From JAKPAM01 sp047601745 (GTDB taxonomy: Bacteria; Pseudomonadota; Gammaproteobacteria; Burkholderiales; Burkholderiaceae_E): DNA of 64,000 nt. The stretch is taken from assembly GCA_047601745.1 (NCBI GenBank), contig JASGIS010000001.1, positions 6,510,001-6,574,000 on the forward strand, given 5' to 3'. The notes beneath the pieces are model-generated. The model worked only from the letters and a program-made list of their open reading frames with translations, ran no database searches and had not been told where the DNA came from. This document shows positions 15,651 through 26,287 of the stretch, piece after piece. Made by a program: the position numbers and the translations under genes. Numbering within the stretch: position 1 is the stretch's first letter; the number at the start of each line of letters is the position of its first letter.

Positions 15651-16597
15651 CGCCGCCGCTCGCGCTGCTGCTGGGCCCGACCGCATCGGGCAAGAGCGCG
15701 CTGGCGATGGCGCTGGCCGAACGCTTTCCGATCGAGATCGTCAGCGTCGACTCGGCGCAGGTCTACCGCGGCATGGACATCGGCACGGCCAAACCCGACG
15801 CCGTCGAGCGCGCGGCGGTGCGCCACCACCTGATCGACGTCGTCGACCCGGCCGACGCGTATTCGGCGGCCCGCTTCGCCGAGGATGCGCGCGCGGTGAT
15901 AGACGACATCCGGCGGCGCGGCCGCGTGCCGCTGCTGTGCGGCGGCACGATGCTGTACGTGCGGGCGCTGCTCGGCGGATTCGACGCGCTGCCGTCGGCC
16001 GATGCGGCGACCCGCGAGCGCCTGAACGCGCGCGCCGCTCGGGTCGGCTGGCCCGGCATGCACGCCTGGCTCGCCGACGTCGATCCGGTGACGGCCGCGC
16101 GGCTCGCGCCGAACGACTCGCAAAGGATCCAGCGCGCGCTGGAGGTGTTCACGCTGACCGGACAGCCGATGTCGGCGCTGCTGGCCCGTCATCGCGAAGA
16201 CGCGCCGGCCTCCCCGCTCGCCGACGCGCGGATCGTCTCGCTCGAGCCGGCCGCGCGGGCGATGCTGCACGAACGGATCGCCGCCCGCTTCGACGCGATG
16301 CTCGCGCGCGGCCTGATCGACGAGGTGCGGACGCTGCGGCAGCGCGAGGATCTGCATCCGGGGCTGCCGTCGATCCGCTGCGTCGGCTACCGGCAGGTCT
16401 GGTCGTACCTGGACGGCGACATCGACCGCGCGGCGATGCGCGAGCAGGGGATCGCCGCCACCCGGCAACTGGCCAAGCGACAATTGACGTGGCTGCGCGC
16501 GATGCCGACGCGCCGCGTCATCGATCCGCTGGAACGTGATCCGCTGGCGGCGGCGATCGATGCGCTGGCGCCGGCGCTCGAGCCGGCTGGCGCCTAG
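15647..16597 (+). CDS. miaA: tRNA dimethylallyltransferase
   Basis: MiaA adds the isopentenyl group to A37 of tRNAs reading UNN codons. The 316-residue protein starts at ATG 15647, which shares ATGA with the mutL stop codon. The P-loop GPTASGKSAL is at residues 10-19, followed by IVSVDSAQVYRGMDIGTAKP and HHLIDVVDP, and later LPSIRCVGYRQVW and AIAATRQLAKRQLTWLR-like sequence, all conserved. mutL-miaA is a widespread proteobacterial pair. Confidence 0.96.
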   Translation: MTPPLALLLGPTASGKSALAMALAERFPIEIVSVDSAQVYRGMDIGTAKPDAVERAAVRHHLIDVVDPADAYSAARFAEDARAVIDDIRRRGRVPLLCGGTMLYVRALLGGFDALPSADAATRERLNARAARVGWPGMHAWLADVDPVTAARLAPNDSQRIQRALEVFTLTGQPMSALLARHREDAPASPLADARIVSLEPAARAMLHERIAARFDAMLARGLIDEVRTLRQREDLHPGLPSIRCVGYRQVWSYLDGDIDRAAMREQGIAATRQLAKRQLTWLRAMPTRRVIDPLERDPLAAAIDALAPALEPAGA

Positions 16598-16701
16598 GAG
16601 CGTTCACACGAGGATCGGGCCCACGCCGGATCCGCCGCCGTTCGGATCGTCGACGACGTTTCGCGGCCTTTCACGACCCTTCCCGACGACGAGGAGCGAC
16701 G

Positions 16702-17718
16702 ATGTCCCCCCCTGCCCCGCCCGATCCGACGCAGACCCCTTCTACCCCTTCTACCCCTTCGGCCTCTTCGGCTTCTTCAGCCCCTTCTGACCCGCCGTCG
16801 CCCGACCCGACGATCGCGATCGTCGGCCTGGGCCGGATGGGCGGCAACATGGCGCGGCGCCTGCGGCGCGCCGGCATCGTCGTGCACGGCTACGACCGCG
16901 GCACGCCACGCGCCGAAGTCGTCGACGCCGGCGTACGGCTGCACGACTCGCTGGCCGATCTGGTCGCCGCGTTGCCCGCCGGCCGGCCGCGGCTGGTGTG
17001 GCTGATGCTGCCGCAGGGCGCACCCACCGATTCGACGATCGCGGAACTGGCGCCGCGGCTCACGGCCGGCGACATCGTCGTCGACGGCGGCAACGCCCAC
17101 TACGTCGATTCGGTCCGGCGCCACGAGACGCTGGCGGCGCAGGGCCTGCGCTTCGTCGATTGCGGCGTGTCCGGCGGCATCTGGGGTTATGACAACGGCT
17201 ACTGCCTGATGTTCGGCGGTCCGGCCGACGCGATCGACGCGCTGACGCCGATCGCCCGCGCGCTCGCGCCGACGCCCGATACCGGCTGGGTCCACTGCGG
17301 CGCGGTCGGCGCCGGCCACTTCGCGAAGATGATCCACAACGGCATCGAATACGGGATGATGCAGGCCCTGGCCGAAGGCTTCGCGCTGATGGACGGGCAT
17401 CCCGAGTACGCGTTCGATCTCGGCGCGATCGCCGAGAGCTGGCGCCACGGCAGCGTCGTGCGCTCGTGGCTGCTGGATCTGAGCGCCGACGCGCTGCGTT
17501 CGCGCGACTCGCTCGATCGCATCGCCCCGGTCGTCGCCGATTCCGGCGAAGGGCGCTGGACCGTCGACGAGGCGATCCGCCAGGGCACGCCGGCGCCGGT
17601 GATCGCGTTGTCGGTGATGAGCCGTTTCGCGTCGCAGGGCCGGTCCGCGTTCGCCGACCGCCTGCTGGCCGCGATGCGCGGCGGCTTCGGCGGGCACCCG
17701 GTCCCGCACGAGGACTGA
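16702..17718 (+). CDS. 6-phosphogluconate dehydrogenase, short form
   Basis: Oxidative decarboxylation of 6-phosphogluconate to ribulose 5-phosphate is the expected reaction. The protein has 338 residues. The N-terminal Rossmann motif VGLGRMGGNMARRL (Gly-rich loop at 42-47) is followed by DGGNAHY, VSGGIWGYDNGYCLM and HFAKMIHNGIEYGMMQ, the last covering the catalytic Lys and substrate-binding His/Asn. This matches the roughly 300-residue GndA/YqeC-type group rather than the 470-residue E. coli Gnd. About 36 N-terminal residues of Pro/Ser/Thr, encoded by ttctacccc-type repeats, precede the fold. A later start is not obvious. Confidence 0.9.
   Translation: MSPPAPPDPTQTPSTPSTPSASSASSAPSDPPSPDPTIAIVGLGRMGGNMARRLRRAGIVVHGYDRGTPRAEVVDAGVRLHDSLADLVAALPAGRPRLVWLMLPQGAPTDSTIAELAPRLTAGDIVVDGGNAHYVDSVRRHETLAAQGLRFVDCGVSGGIWGYDNGYCLMFGGPADAIDALTPIARALAPTPDTGWVHCGAVGAGHFAKMIHNGIEYGMMQALAEGFALMDGHPEYAFDLGAIAESWRHGSVVRSWLLDLSADALRSRDSLDRIAPVVADSGEGRWTVDEAIRQGTPAPVIALSVMSRFASQGRSAFADRLLAAMRGGFGGHPVPHED
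16730..16795. repeat. Repeats encoding the Gnd N-terminal tail
   Basis: Three ttctacccc-type units are followed by ttcggcctc/ttcggcttc/ttcagcccc units, all nine bases long and in frame. They encode Thr-Pro-Ser and Ser-Ala-Ser runs ahead of the Rossmann fold. Copy-number change would alter tail length only. Confidence 0.75.
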
Positions 17719-17723
17719 ACCCG

Positions 17724-17743
17724 GCCGGGCCGCGCGGCCCGGC
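17724..17743. terminator. GC palindrome between convergent gnd and tamB
   Basis: GCCGGGCCGC followed directly by GCGGCCCGGC forms a perfect 20-base palindrome between the two stop codons. It could act as a bidirectional terminator hairpin, but there is no T tract on either strand. Confidence 0.45.
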
Positions 17744-20700
17744 TCAATCGAACAGGTAGAAGTACAGCAGGTCGATCGCGCTCTCGGTCCCGGTCGACGC
17801 GCGCAGCGACAGCCGGCGATTGATGTCGTACTGGACCTTCAGCAGGTTCCACACGCCTTGCAGCCCTTGTTCGTAGCTGACGAACAGCCGCGACGACAGC
17901 CGCTTGCCGACGGTCACGACGTTCTGCTGCGCGGTCGACGAGCTGGTCGTCATGCCGCCGGAGCCGGGCACGCCGGGAATCGCCGTCGACGTGAACGAGC
18001 TGGGCAGCGCCGAGCCGGATCCGGTCCGTCCGGCCGTGCTGATGCCGATGACGTCGACCCCGAGCAGCTCGGACAGGCCGCCCGACGGCCGGTCGCTGTT
18101 GCCGAACAGCGTGGCCGCCGCGGCCTTCAGCGCGACGGTACCGCCGCCGGCGTCGGACAGCGGCACACCCAGCACCATCCACGACAGCTTCTCGGCGTCG
18201 GAGACCTCGGGCGTCGACACCAGCCGGATGCGCGGCGCCTGCGCGTTGCCGGTGATCGCCACGCCGGCCTCGACCGGCAGGTAGCGGCGGATCGCGGTGA
18301 TGTCGAGCACCGGATTGTCCAACGCGCCGTCGAACAGGATCCGGCCGTTCTCGATCGCCAGGTCCTGGCCGTAGCCGCGGTACTTGCCTTCGCGAACGAC
18401 GATCGTGCCGTGCCCCTGCGGGGCCTGCGGCAGCTCGCCGGTGATGCGGATCGCGCCGCGCAGCCACGCGTCGATCCCGTTGCCGACGATGCGCAGCCGG
18501 TCGCCGACGTCGAACTCCAGATCGGTGATCATCCGCACCGGCAGCGGCTTGTCGCGCGCCTTGCGGCGTTCGTCGGGCGTCTCGACCGGCGCCGCCGGCT
18601 TGCGCCGGTCGACGACGACGAGATCGCCGGGCTCGACCGGCCCGTTGATGTCGCGCAGTTCGACGAGCCCTTCGTCGACGCGCACCTTGCCGGTCCAGCG
18701 CACGACGTTCGCGTCGATGCGGATCGGCGTCGAGCCGCTGAGCAGCACGCGCTGGCCGGGGCCCATCAGCACCGGCAGGTGGTCGAGCGCCAGCGTGAAA
18801 TCGCCGCGGCCCAGATCGATCGCCCCCGCGGGCAGCCGGGCCGCATCGGCGGCCGGCAGCGCGAGCTGGCCCTTCAGTTCGATCGCGCCGTCGCCGCTGG
18901 TGAACCGCATCTGGTCGAGCTGCAGGCGGTCGGTATCGAAATGCGCGCGCAGCACGCCGTCACCGAGCCGCCAGCCGAGCAGGCGCTGGGCGAACTGCAG
19001 CCGGTCGCCCTTCAGGTCGCCGACCAGCCGCGGCGCCGTGACCCGCCCCAGCACGGCACCGTCGAACGCCAGTTCGCCGTCGATGCGCCACGCGTCGCCG
19101 AGCATCTGTCGGGTCCAGGCCAGCGACGGCACGCGCAGCGCGAGCTTGCCGTCGAGGCGGCCGGCATCGAGCGTCACGTCGGCATGGCTGGTGCCGTCGA
19201 CGCCGCGACTGACCAGGTCCAGGCCCAGCGCGCCGCTCAGGTCGTCGACGCTGGTGCCGTTGACGTCGAACTTGCCGCGCGCGGTCACGTCGACGGTCCG
19301 GATCAGGTCCGGGTCGACGGAACCGGGCTTCCAGCGCTCCATCGCCTGCAGCAGGCGGCTGATCGCGATGTCGTCGAAATCGCCCTTGCCGATGACACGC
19401 CCCTGCTCGAAGCGGCCGTTGTCGATCCGCAGCCGCCCGCCGGCCAGCGCCGCGCTGAGCCCTTCGACCGCGTACGCGCCGGGCCGCAGTTGCACGGTCG
19501 CCGGCCGCTGCAGCGATGCCTGCATCGCGCCGCCGACGTCGAGCGCATTGATCTTGCCGCCCCACGACCAGTCGCCCTTCTGTCCGTCGGGCCGCGCGCC
19601 GTCGTCGAACCGGCCGGCGCCGCTGGTCGCCAGCCGCTGGCCGGCACCGGCCAGCGCCAGGCGGAACGTGTGCTCGGGCAACGCACCGTCGACCTGAACG
19701 TTGATCGAATCGAGCTTGACGCCGACCGCGTCCAGCCCGTCGACGCCGCCCTGCAGCTTCAGCCGTTCGCGGCCGAGGCCGGCGACGTCGAGGCTGCCGC
19801 GCGTGGCGCCGATCGCGATCGTGCGCGCCGGCGCCGCGGCCGCGGCCGCATCCGTCGACGATTCGTCGGCCGGCAGGCGGACCCGCAGCCCGTTGCCGCG
19901 CCACTGGCCGCGCAGCGCCGGATCGGCGAACGTCCCGCGCAGTTCACCGTCGAGCTGCAGGCCGCCGGCCAGGCGCGGATCGAGTTCGGCCAGCGCGCGG
20001 GACGAACCGTTGAACGACAGCCGGTCGCCGCTCTGGCCGAGCGCACCCTTGGCCACCAGCCGCGTGCCGCCGAGCACGAGTTGCAGATCGACGTTGCGCA
20101 CGCGCTGCAGCATCGGTTCGGCCGGGGCCGCCGGCCCGGCGGACGCCGTGCCCTCGGCCGGCCGGGCATTGCCGGCCGCCGGCGGCGCATCCGGCGACGC
20201 GACGACGGCCGGCGCCTTCTTGCCGCGCTCGGCCAGGTCGGCCGGCGCCGAGCGGCCGTGGCCGGCGTTCGACTGGCTGGACGCGGCCGGTTCGGTTGGT
20301 GCGGCCGATGCGGCCGGGCCCGCTGCACCCGTCGCACCCGTCGCACCCGTCGCACCCGCCGCACCCGCCGCACCGCTCGACGCCGCGTCGGCGCGGGCCG
20401 GCGCCGCCGGTACCCGGGCGAACGAGCCGGGCGGCGGCCGCGACGCCGCCTGCGACGGCGGGCCCAGCAGTTCGGCCTTCAGGTGGCCGGACAGCGGCTG
20501 GTCATTGAGCCGGCTGCCCTGCAGGTTCACGGCCACGCGCGCATCGAGCTTCGGCTTGATCCGGCCATCGGCCGCCCACTGGCCGTTGATCCGCCCGCGC
20601 AGGAACCGTCCGCCGGATTCGTCGGGCACCTTGATCCAGCGCTGCGGCTCGAAGCGCTCGGCGCTGCCCTTCAGGTCGAACGCGTGCTCGTCGTCCAGGC

Positions 20701-22216
20701 CGACGCTGCCGCCGACGCGCAGCGCGCCGTCGCGCGCGCGCAGCTCGCCGTTGCGGATCACCAGCGACTGGTCCTGCAGGTTGAACACGCCGCGCAGGCC
20801 CAGCCCGCCGGCCAGCAGCTCGCCCTTCTGGTCGTTGATGTCGACGGCGACGCCGGCATCGGTCGCCTTCACGCTGCCGCCGAGCCGCGTGGGCACCATC
20901 GCGTTGTGCAGGCGGGCCACGTCGACGTCGCTGACCCGCAGGTCGATGTCCAGGCCCGTGAACGGCGCCCCGGGCACCGAGCCGACCCGGGCGAGATCGA
21001 TCCGGCCGCCGCCGCCGATCACGCCCGCGTCGCCGAAGCTCAACGCGGTGTCGATCAGCGTCAGCGTATCGCCGTGCCAGTCGAAGCGCGAGCTGATGCC
21101 GTTGACCGGCAGCATCGCCTCGTCGAGCCGCCCCGGTCTCTCGTTGACGAGGTCGACATGGCCGGTGACCGTCAAACCGCCGGGCTCGGCCGGAGCCGCG
21201 CGCACCGCTGCCCGCGTCGACGGCGCGGCGCCGCGGGCCGCCGGCCGCTGCGCGCCCCCGCCGGGAGCCGCCTGACCGGGAGCCGCCTGCCCCGGCGCTG
21301 CCTGTCCGGGAGCCGCCTGCCCGGGCGCCGGCGGCTCGACCAGCCGCGGCTCGATCACGCCGCTGAGCCGGAAGCGCGCCTCGGGCGCCGACTCGACGAA
21401 GCGGCGCAGCTCGATGCCCGAGGCCTCGAAACGGATCGGGCCGAACGGTTGCTGGTCGGTCGGCCTCATCAGGCCGCCGATGTGGACTTCGGCGTTGCCC
21501 AGTTGCGCGCTGCCGCGCGCCTGGATCAGGTCCATCGAGCCGCCGATCGCCAGTTGCGCCGGAATCGGATCGGCCAGGCCTTCGAGCCGCGCGACGACGC
21601 GCGTCTCGGCGCTGACCAGGAACGGTTCGGCATCGTCGAGCTGCGCGGTGGCCTCGACGGTGCCCCACTGCGTGGTCATCGCCATCCGCTGCAGGTTGTA
21701 GCGGCCGTCGCGATAAGCGAGCGCGAGCCGCACCCCCTGCAGGTCGAACGGCGTCGCCTCCTTGCCGTCGGCCGGCGCCGGCACGATCGACAGCGTATTG
21801 ACGACGACGTCGTCGATCTGCACGCCGATCGGCAGTTTCAGCGATTCGGGCAATTCGGTCGGCTTGGCGGGCTGGTCGTCCGAAGGCGGCAGCTTGACCT
21901 GCACGCTGCGCGCCTTGATCAACGGCACGTGCAGCCGCTTTTCGATCAACGCGCCGAGCCGCCAGCTCAACTCGCCCTCGCGCACCTCGATCGCGGGGCC
22001 GGCCGGATCGGTCCAGGTCAGCCGGTCGAACTGGACGCCCGAGTACAGCGACCCGCGCGCGTTGTCGACGGCCAGCCGCCCTTCGGTGGCCGATACCGCG
22101 CGGCGAACGACCCAGTCGAGGAACGGCCCCTGTCCGGCGAACCACAAGCCGCCGGCCACCAGTGCCAGCAACACGAGTACGACGATCGCCCACTTACCGA
22201 TTCGAGCCTTGGCCAC
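17744..22216 (-). CDS. tamB: Translocation and assembly module subunit TamB
   Basis: TamB is an inner-membrane-anchored, periplasm-spanning beta-taco protein that works with TamA in outer membrane protein insertion and lipid transport. The start is GTG 22216, with AGGA upstream and ten bases after the tamA stop, giving about 1490 residues. A single helix (WAIVVLVLLALVAGGLWF) lies near residues 8-25. The C-terminal TamB (DUF490) domain shows GNGIDAWLRGAIRITG, ILFDGALDNPVLDITA and the final SYEQGLQGVWNLLKVQYDINRR region. Two low-complexity blocks from repeats interrupt the middle (Pro-Gly-Gln-Ala-Ala and Gly-Ala-Thr). Confidence 0.9.
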   Translation of the reverse strand: MAKARIGKWAIVVLVLLALVAGGLWFAGQGPFLDWVVRRAVSATEGRLAVDNARGSLYSGVQFDRLTWTDPAGPAIEVREGELSWRLGALIEKRLHVPLIKARSVQVKLPPSDDQPAKPTELPESLKLPIGVQIDDVVVNTLSIVPAPADGKEATPFDLQGVRLALAYRDGRYNLQRMAMTTQWGTVEATAQLDDAEPFLVSAETRVVARLEGLADPIPAQLAIGGSMDLIQARGSAQLGNAEVHIGGLMRPTDQQPFGPIRFEASGIELRRFVESAPEARFRLSGVIEPRLVEPPAPGQAAPGQAAPGQAAPGQAAPGGGAQRPAARGAAPSTRAAVRAAPAEPGGLTVTGHVDLVNERPGRLDEAMLPVNGISSRFDWHGDTLTLIDTALSFGDAGVIGGGGRIDLARVGSVPGAPFTGLDIDLRVSDVDVARLHNAMVPTRLGGSVKATDAGVAVDINDQKGELLAGGLGLRGVFNLQDQSLVIRNGELRARDGALRVGGSVGLDDEHAFDLKGSAERFEPQRWIKVPDESGGRFLRGRINGQWAADGRIKPKLDARVAVNLQGSRLNDQPLSGHLKAELLGPPSQAASRPPPGSFARVPAAPARADAASSGAAGAAGATGATGATGAAGPAASAAPTEPAASSQSNAGHGRSAPADLAERGKKAPAVVASPDAPPAAGNARPAEGTASAGPAAPAEPMLQRVRNVDLQLVLGGTRLVAKGALGQSGDRLSFNGSSRALAELDPRLAGGLQLDGELRGTFADPALRGQWRGNGLRVRLPADESSTDAAAAAAPARTIAIGATRGSLDVAGLGRERLKLQGGVDGLDAVGVKLDSINVQVDGALPEHTFRLALAGAGQRLATSGAGRFDDGARPDGQKGDWSWGGKINALDVGGAMQASLQRPATVQLRPGAYAVEGLSAALAGGRLRIDNGRFEQGRVIGKGDFDDIAISRLLQAMERWKPGSVDPDLIRTVDVTARGKFDVNGTSVDDLSGALGLDLVSRGVDGTSHADVTLDAGRLDGKLALRVPSLAWTRQMLGDAWRIDGELAFDGAVLGRVTAPRLVGDLKGDRLQFAQRLLGWRLGDGVLRAHFDTDRLQLDQMRFTSGDGAIELKGQLALPAADAARLPAGAIDLGRGDFTLALDHLPVLMGPGQRVLLSGSTPIRIDANVVRWTGKVRVDEGLVELRDINGPVEPGDLVVVDRRKPAAPVETPDERRKARDKPLPVRMITDLEFDVGDRLRIVGNGIDAWLRGAIRITGELPQAPQGHGTIVVREGKYRGYGQDLAIENGRILFDGALDNPVLDITAIRRYLPVEAGVAITGNAQAPRIRLVSTPEVSDAEKLSWMVLGVPLSDAGGGTVALKAAAATLFGNSDRPSGGLSELLGVDVIGISTAGRTGSGSALPSSFTSTAIPGVPGSGGMTTSSSTAQQNVVTVGKRLSSRLFVSYEQGLQGVWNLLKVQYDINRRLSLRASTGTESAIDLLYFYLFD
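20325..20369. repeat. Five 9-base repeats in tamB
   Basis: Three copies of gcacccgtc followed by two of gcacccgcc encode Gly-Ala-Thr/Gly-Ala-Ala triplets on the minus strand, within a longer Ala/Gly/Pro-rich segment of TamB. Confidence 0.85.
21262..21321. repeat. Four 15-base repeats in tamB
   Basis: Four near-identical 15-base units (cgggagccgcctgac type) encode repeated Pro-Gly-Gln-Ala-Ala on the minus strand. The units differ at a few positions, so the array is not brand new. Confidence 0.85.
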
Positions 22217-22226
22217 AAACAGCGTC

Positions 22227-24275
22227 CTAGAAAAGGAAACCGACCGAGAACTGCAGCCGCCAGCGTCTTTCGTTGTCGGCATAAGCGGCATCGAGATTGA
22301 TCGGACCGACCGGCGTCCGCAGCCGGACGCCCAGGCCGTAGCTCTTGTGCAGGCGGTAGTCGCCCCAGGAGTCGGCGGCGCCGCCCGCGTCCATGAACAC
22401 CGCGCCCCATACCGCCTCGGTGATCGGATGCTGGTACTCGACGCTGGCGATGCCCAGCACGCGGCCGCCGACCGTCGCCTCGCCGCGCGACACGCCGATC
22501 GTGTTGTAGTCGTAGCCGCGCAGCGACTGCGATCCGCCGGCGCGGAACAGGTTCGTCGACGGGATGCCCCGCGTCGTGCCGGCGAACACCTGGCCGAGTT
22601 CGAGCTTGCCGACCAGCACGCCGGCCCGATTCGGCGCCTGCCGGTCGAGCGGCAGGAAGTAATAAGTGCGCGTGTACAGCCGCGCGAACGACGTATCGGT
22701 CAGCAGGCCGCTGACCGCGCCCGACGCCTGCGCGCTGATGCTGAGCCCCTCGCGCGGATCGATCCGCGAATCGAGCGCCCGGTAGTTCCAGCTGAAGCCG
22801 ACGACGGTGGCGCGGGCGCTTTCGTGCGCGGTGTTGCCGCCGCCCAGGTCGATCGCCTGCGATTCGTCCTGGTGCGCGAGCGACACGAAGGTATCGATGC
22901 GGCCGCTCTGCTTGCCGCGGCCGCCGTAGATCGTCTTGGTGCCGGTACGCTCGCCGGACACGTTCATGCGGTCGTAGCGCGCACCATAAGCCCAGTAATG
23001 GCCGCTGGGTTCGGTCGGCGTACGCACGCCGATGAACGCGCGCTGACGGCGCTCTTCGAGGATCACGCCGGAATCCATCCGGTCGCCGCGCCCGAACAGG
23101 TTGCGATGCTCGAGACCGAGGATCAGCCGCGCGCCGGCATCGGTGCCGTAGCCGACGCCGAACGTCGCCCGTTTGACCTGCTCCTCGGTCAGCTCGAGCC
23201 GCAGCGGCACCGTCGTCGCCTGCGGATCGCGGTCCATCGCGTCCAGATCGGGCGTCACGTACGCGTTGCGGAAATAACCGGAATCGCGCAGGTTGGTCTG
23301 GAACTGCTGCAACTGATCGTAGCTGTAGGCCGCGCCGTCGCGAAACGGCTTGAGTCCGTCGATCAGCTTGCGCGGATAACGCTGCAGCCCGTTGATCTCC
23401 AGATCACCGAAATGGATCAGCCGGCCGCTGCGCACGACCAGATGCAGTTCGGCCGCGGCCTGCTGCACGTCGACGGTGGCGCTCGAATCGGCGATCTCGG
23501 CGCGCAGGAATCCGTTCTGCTGCAGGCCGGCCAGCAGCTTGTGCTTGGCGTCTTCCCAGCCGGCCGCGTCGTAGTGCCGGCCCACCGGCATCGCCCATTC
23601 GCGCAGCAGGCGCTCGCGCAGTTCGGGCTGCCCGTCGATCTCGCCTTCGAGCCGGACGTCGACGCCGCGGACCTGGGTCCGCGCGCCCGGCGTCACCTTG
23701 ACCCGCGCACCGGACGACGAGTCGCCGCCGATCTCGATCACGCACTCGAAGTAGCCTTCGGCGCGGCAGATCGTTTCGACCTCGGCGCGCAGATTGGCCA
23801 GCAGCACGTCGAACTGGTCGCGATCGTAACCCTGGCGCGTGCGCCACTTGCCGAGCGAAGTCTGGCGCTCGATCAGGTTGCGCAGCGGATCGGGCGCGTC
23901 GATCGCGAACGCGTAGTGCGGCTCGGCCGACTCGAAGCCGGCGCTGTCGCGGCCGCCGGCCTTGCCGCCGTCGGGTTCGCCGTCACGCTTGCCGTCGGCG
24001 CGATCTTTCGAAGCGTCGTCCCGGGCGGGCGCGGCCGCGTCCCCGTCCGCTTCGTCGGGCCCGACCGGCCCGCGGCGCGGCGCGGCCGGCGCGCGGCCCA
24101 GGTCGCGGCCGTCGTCGCGCTCGACCCCCGTCGCGTCGCGGCGGGCGTCACCGGACGGCACCGCCGATTGCGCGAGCAGCACGACGTCGTCGCCCGCCGA
24201 TCGCGCGAGCGTCGGCCCGGCGCCCAGCGCGCAGCCGCCGACGCACAACGTGATGATCAGATGCCTGCTGTGCAA
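22227..24275 (-). CDS. tamA: Translocation and assembly module outer membrane protein TamA
   Basis: An Omp85-family outer membrane barrel of 682 residues. A signal peptide (residues 1-25, LIITLCVGGCALGAGPTLA) is followed by a charged, low-complexity stretch to about 120, then POTRA domains with the conserved GDLEINGLQRYPRKLIDGLKPF-type region (near 285-310) and a C-terminal beta barrel. The barrel includes VGYGTDAGARLILGLEHRN, the RAGGSQSLRGYDYN motif corresponding to the Omp85 VRGY/F loop, and a final FSVGFLF ending in an aromatic residue. The start is TTG 24275. It is ten bases after purM and just before tamB. Confidence 0.9.
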   Translation of the reverse strand: MHSRHLIITLCVGGCALGAGPTLARSAGDDVVLLAQSAVPSGDARRDATGVERDDGRDLGRAPAAPRRGPVGPDEADGDAAAPARDDASKDRADGKRDGEPDGGKAGGRDSAGFESAEPHYAFAIDAPDPLRNLIERQTSLGKWRTRQGYDRDQFDVLLANLRAEVETICRAEGYFECVIEIGGDSSSGARVKVTPGARTQVRGVDVRLEGEIDGQPELRERLLREWAMPVGRHYDAAGWEDAKHKLLAGLQQNGFLRAEIADSSATVDVQQAAAELHLVVRSGRLIHFGDLEINGLQRYPRKLIDGLKPFRDGAAYSYDQLQQFQTNLRDSGYFRNAYVTPDLDAMDRDPQATTVPLRLELTEEQVKRATFGVGYGTDAGARLILGLEHRNLFGRGDRMDSGVILEERRQRAFIGVRTPTEPSGHYWAYGARYDRMNVSGERTGTKTIYGGRGKQSGRIDTFVSLAHQDESQAIDLGGGNTAHESARATVVGFSWNYRALDSRIDPREGLSISAQASGAVSGLLTDTSFARLYTRTYYFLPLDRQAPNRAGVLVGKLELGQVFAGTTRGIPSTNLFRAGGSQSLRGYDYNTIGVSRGEATVGGRVLGIASVEYQHPITEAVWGAVFMDAGGAADSWGDYRLHKSYGLGVRLRTPVGPINLDAAYADNERRWRLQFSVGFLF

Positions 24276-24285
24276 ACTCGCCCCG

Positions 24286-25380
<1,095 letters not shown>

Positions 25381-25585
25381 CTTCTTCGCATCGGCGCCGA
25401 CGGGCGGCAACATCGATCCGTCCGGGGCGCGCTTCGCACGGAATCTTGCCTGCGCCGCCTCGGGTCGGACCAGTACAATCGGGATTCCGGGATTGTAGCG
25501 GTTTGTACCGCGCGTCCCGGAGCCTGTGCGTCGACGCGAACGTCGACAGATGACAAATCCCGCTCCACGATCCGATGTCCGGACG

Positions 25586-26287
25586 ATGAAACCGTCGAGC
25601 CAACTGGCGCTGGACCTGCTGGCCGGCGCATCGCCGAGCCTGGACAATTTCGTGGCCGGCCCCAATCGCGAATGCCTGGCGGCGGTCCGCGCGCTGGCGG
25701 CCGGCCCCGCCGGCGGCGGCGACGTTCGGCAGATCTATCTGTGGGGGCCGCCCGGCGGCGGCAAGTCGCATCTGGCGCGGGCGGTGCTGGCGCGATCGCC
25801 GGACGGCGGCGAGCCGCTGGGCCCGGACGCCGCGCTGCGCGCGTTCGACGCGGCCGGACGGCAGGCCGGGGTGTTCGCGGTCGACGATTGCGACCGGCTC
25901 GACGGCGCTCGCCAACGGGCGCTGTTCGCGCTGATCAACCGCGTGCGCGCCCTGCCGGACGCGCGGCTGCTGGCCACCGGCTCGGCCCCGCCGCTGGGCC
26001 TGGCGCTGCGCGAAGACCTGCGCACGCGGCTCGGCTGGGGCCTGGTCTTCGAGCTGGCACCGTTGGCCGATGCCGACAAGGCGCTGGCGCTGCGGGCACT
26101 GGCCGGCGAGCGCGGCGTTATGATGTCGGCTGAGGTCGTGCCCTATCTGCTCACGCATACCTCTCGCGACATGCGCCAGTTGATCGGCCTGTTCGACGCG
26201 CTCGACCGTCTGGCCCTGCAGCGCCAGAAAGCGATCACGATCCCGCTCGTGCGCGAACTGTTGCAGACCTCGCTGAACATCGAATGA
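25586..26287 (+). CDS. hda: DnaA regulatory inactivator Hda
   Basis: Hda is a DnaA-like AAA+ protein that, with the sliding clamp, promotes hydrolysis of DnaA-bound ATP to limit re-initiation. From ATG 25586 it has 233 residues. An N-terminal clamp-binding-like motif (QLALDLL) is at residues 5-11, followed by Walker A GPPGGGKSHL, Walker B VFAVDDCDRL, sensor I (LLATGSAPP) and a sensor II Arg in TSRDMRQLIGLFDALDRLAL. Two earlier ATGs (25526, 25550) add sequence with no homology. It overlaps pcnB by four bases. Confidence 0.9.
   Translation: MKPSSQLALDLLAGASPSLDNFVAGPNRECLAAVRALAAGPAGGGDVRQIYLWGPPGGGKSHLARAVLARSPDGGEPLGPDAALRAFDAAGRQAGVFAVDDCDRLDGARQRALFALINRVRALPDARLLATGSAPPLGLALREDLRTRLGWGLVFELAPLADADKALALRALAGERGVMMSAEVVPYLLTHTSRDMRQLIGLFDALDRLALQRQKAITIPLVRELLQTSLNIE

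Noticed and set aside
17858..22300. Open plus-strand frame of about 1480 codons opposite tamB
   Set aside because: GC-rich coding DNA leaves the antisense frame open. The plus frame is rich in Arg, Gly and Ala with no domain, while the minus strand reads as TamB end to end.
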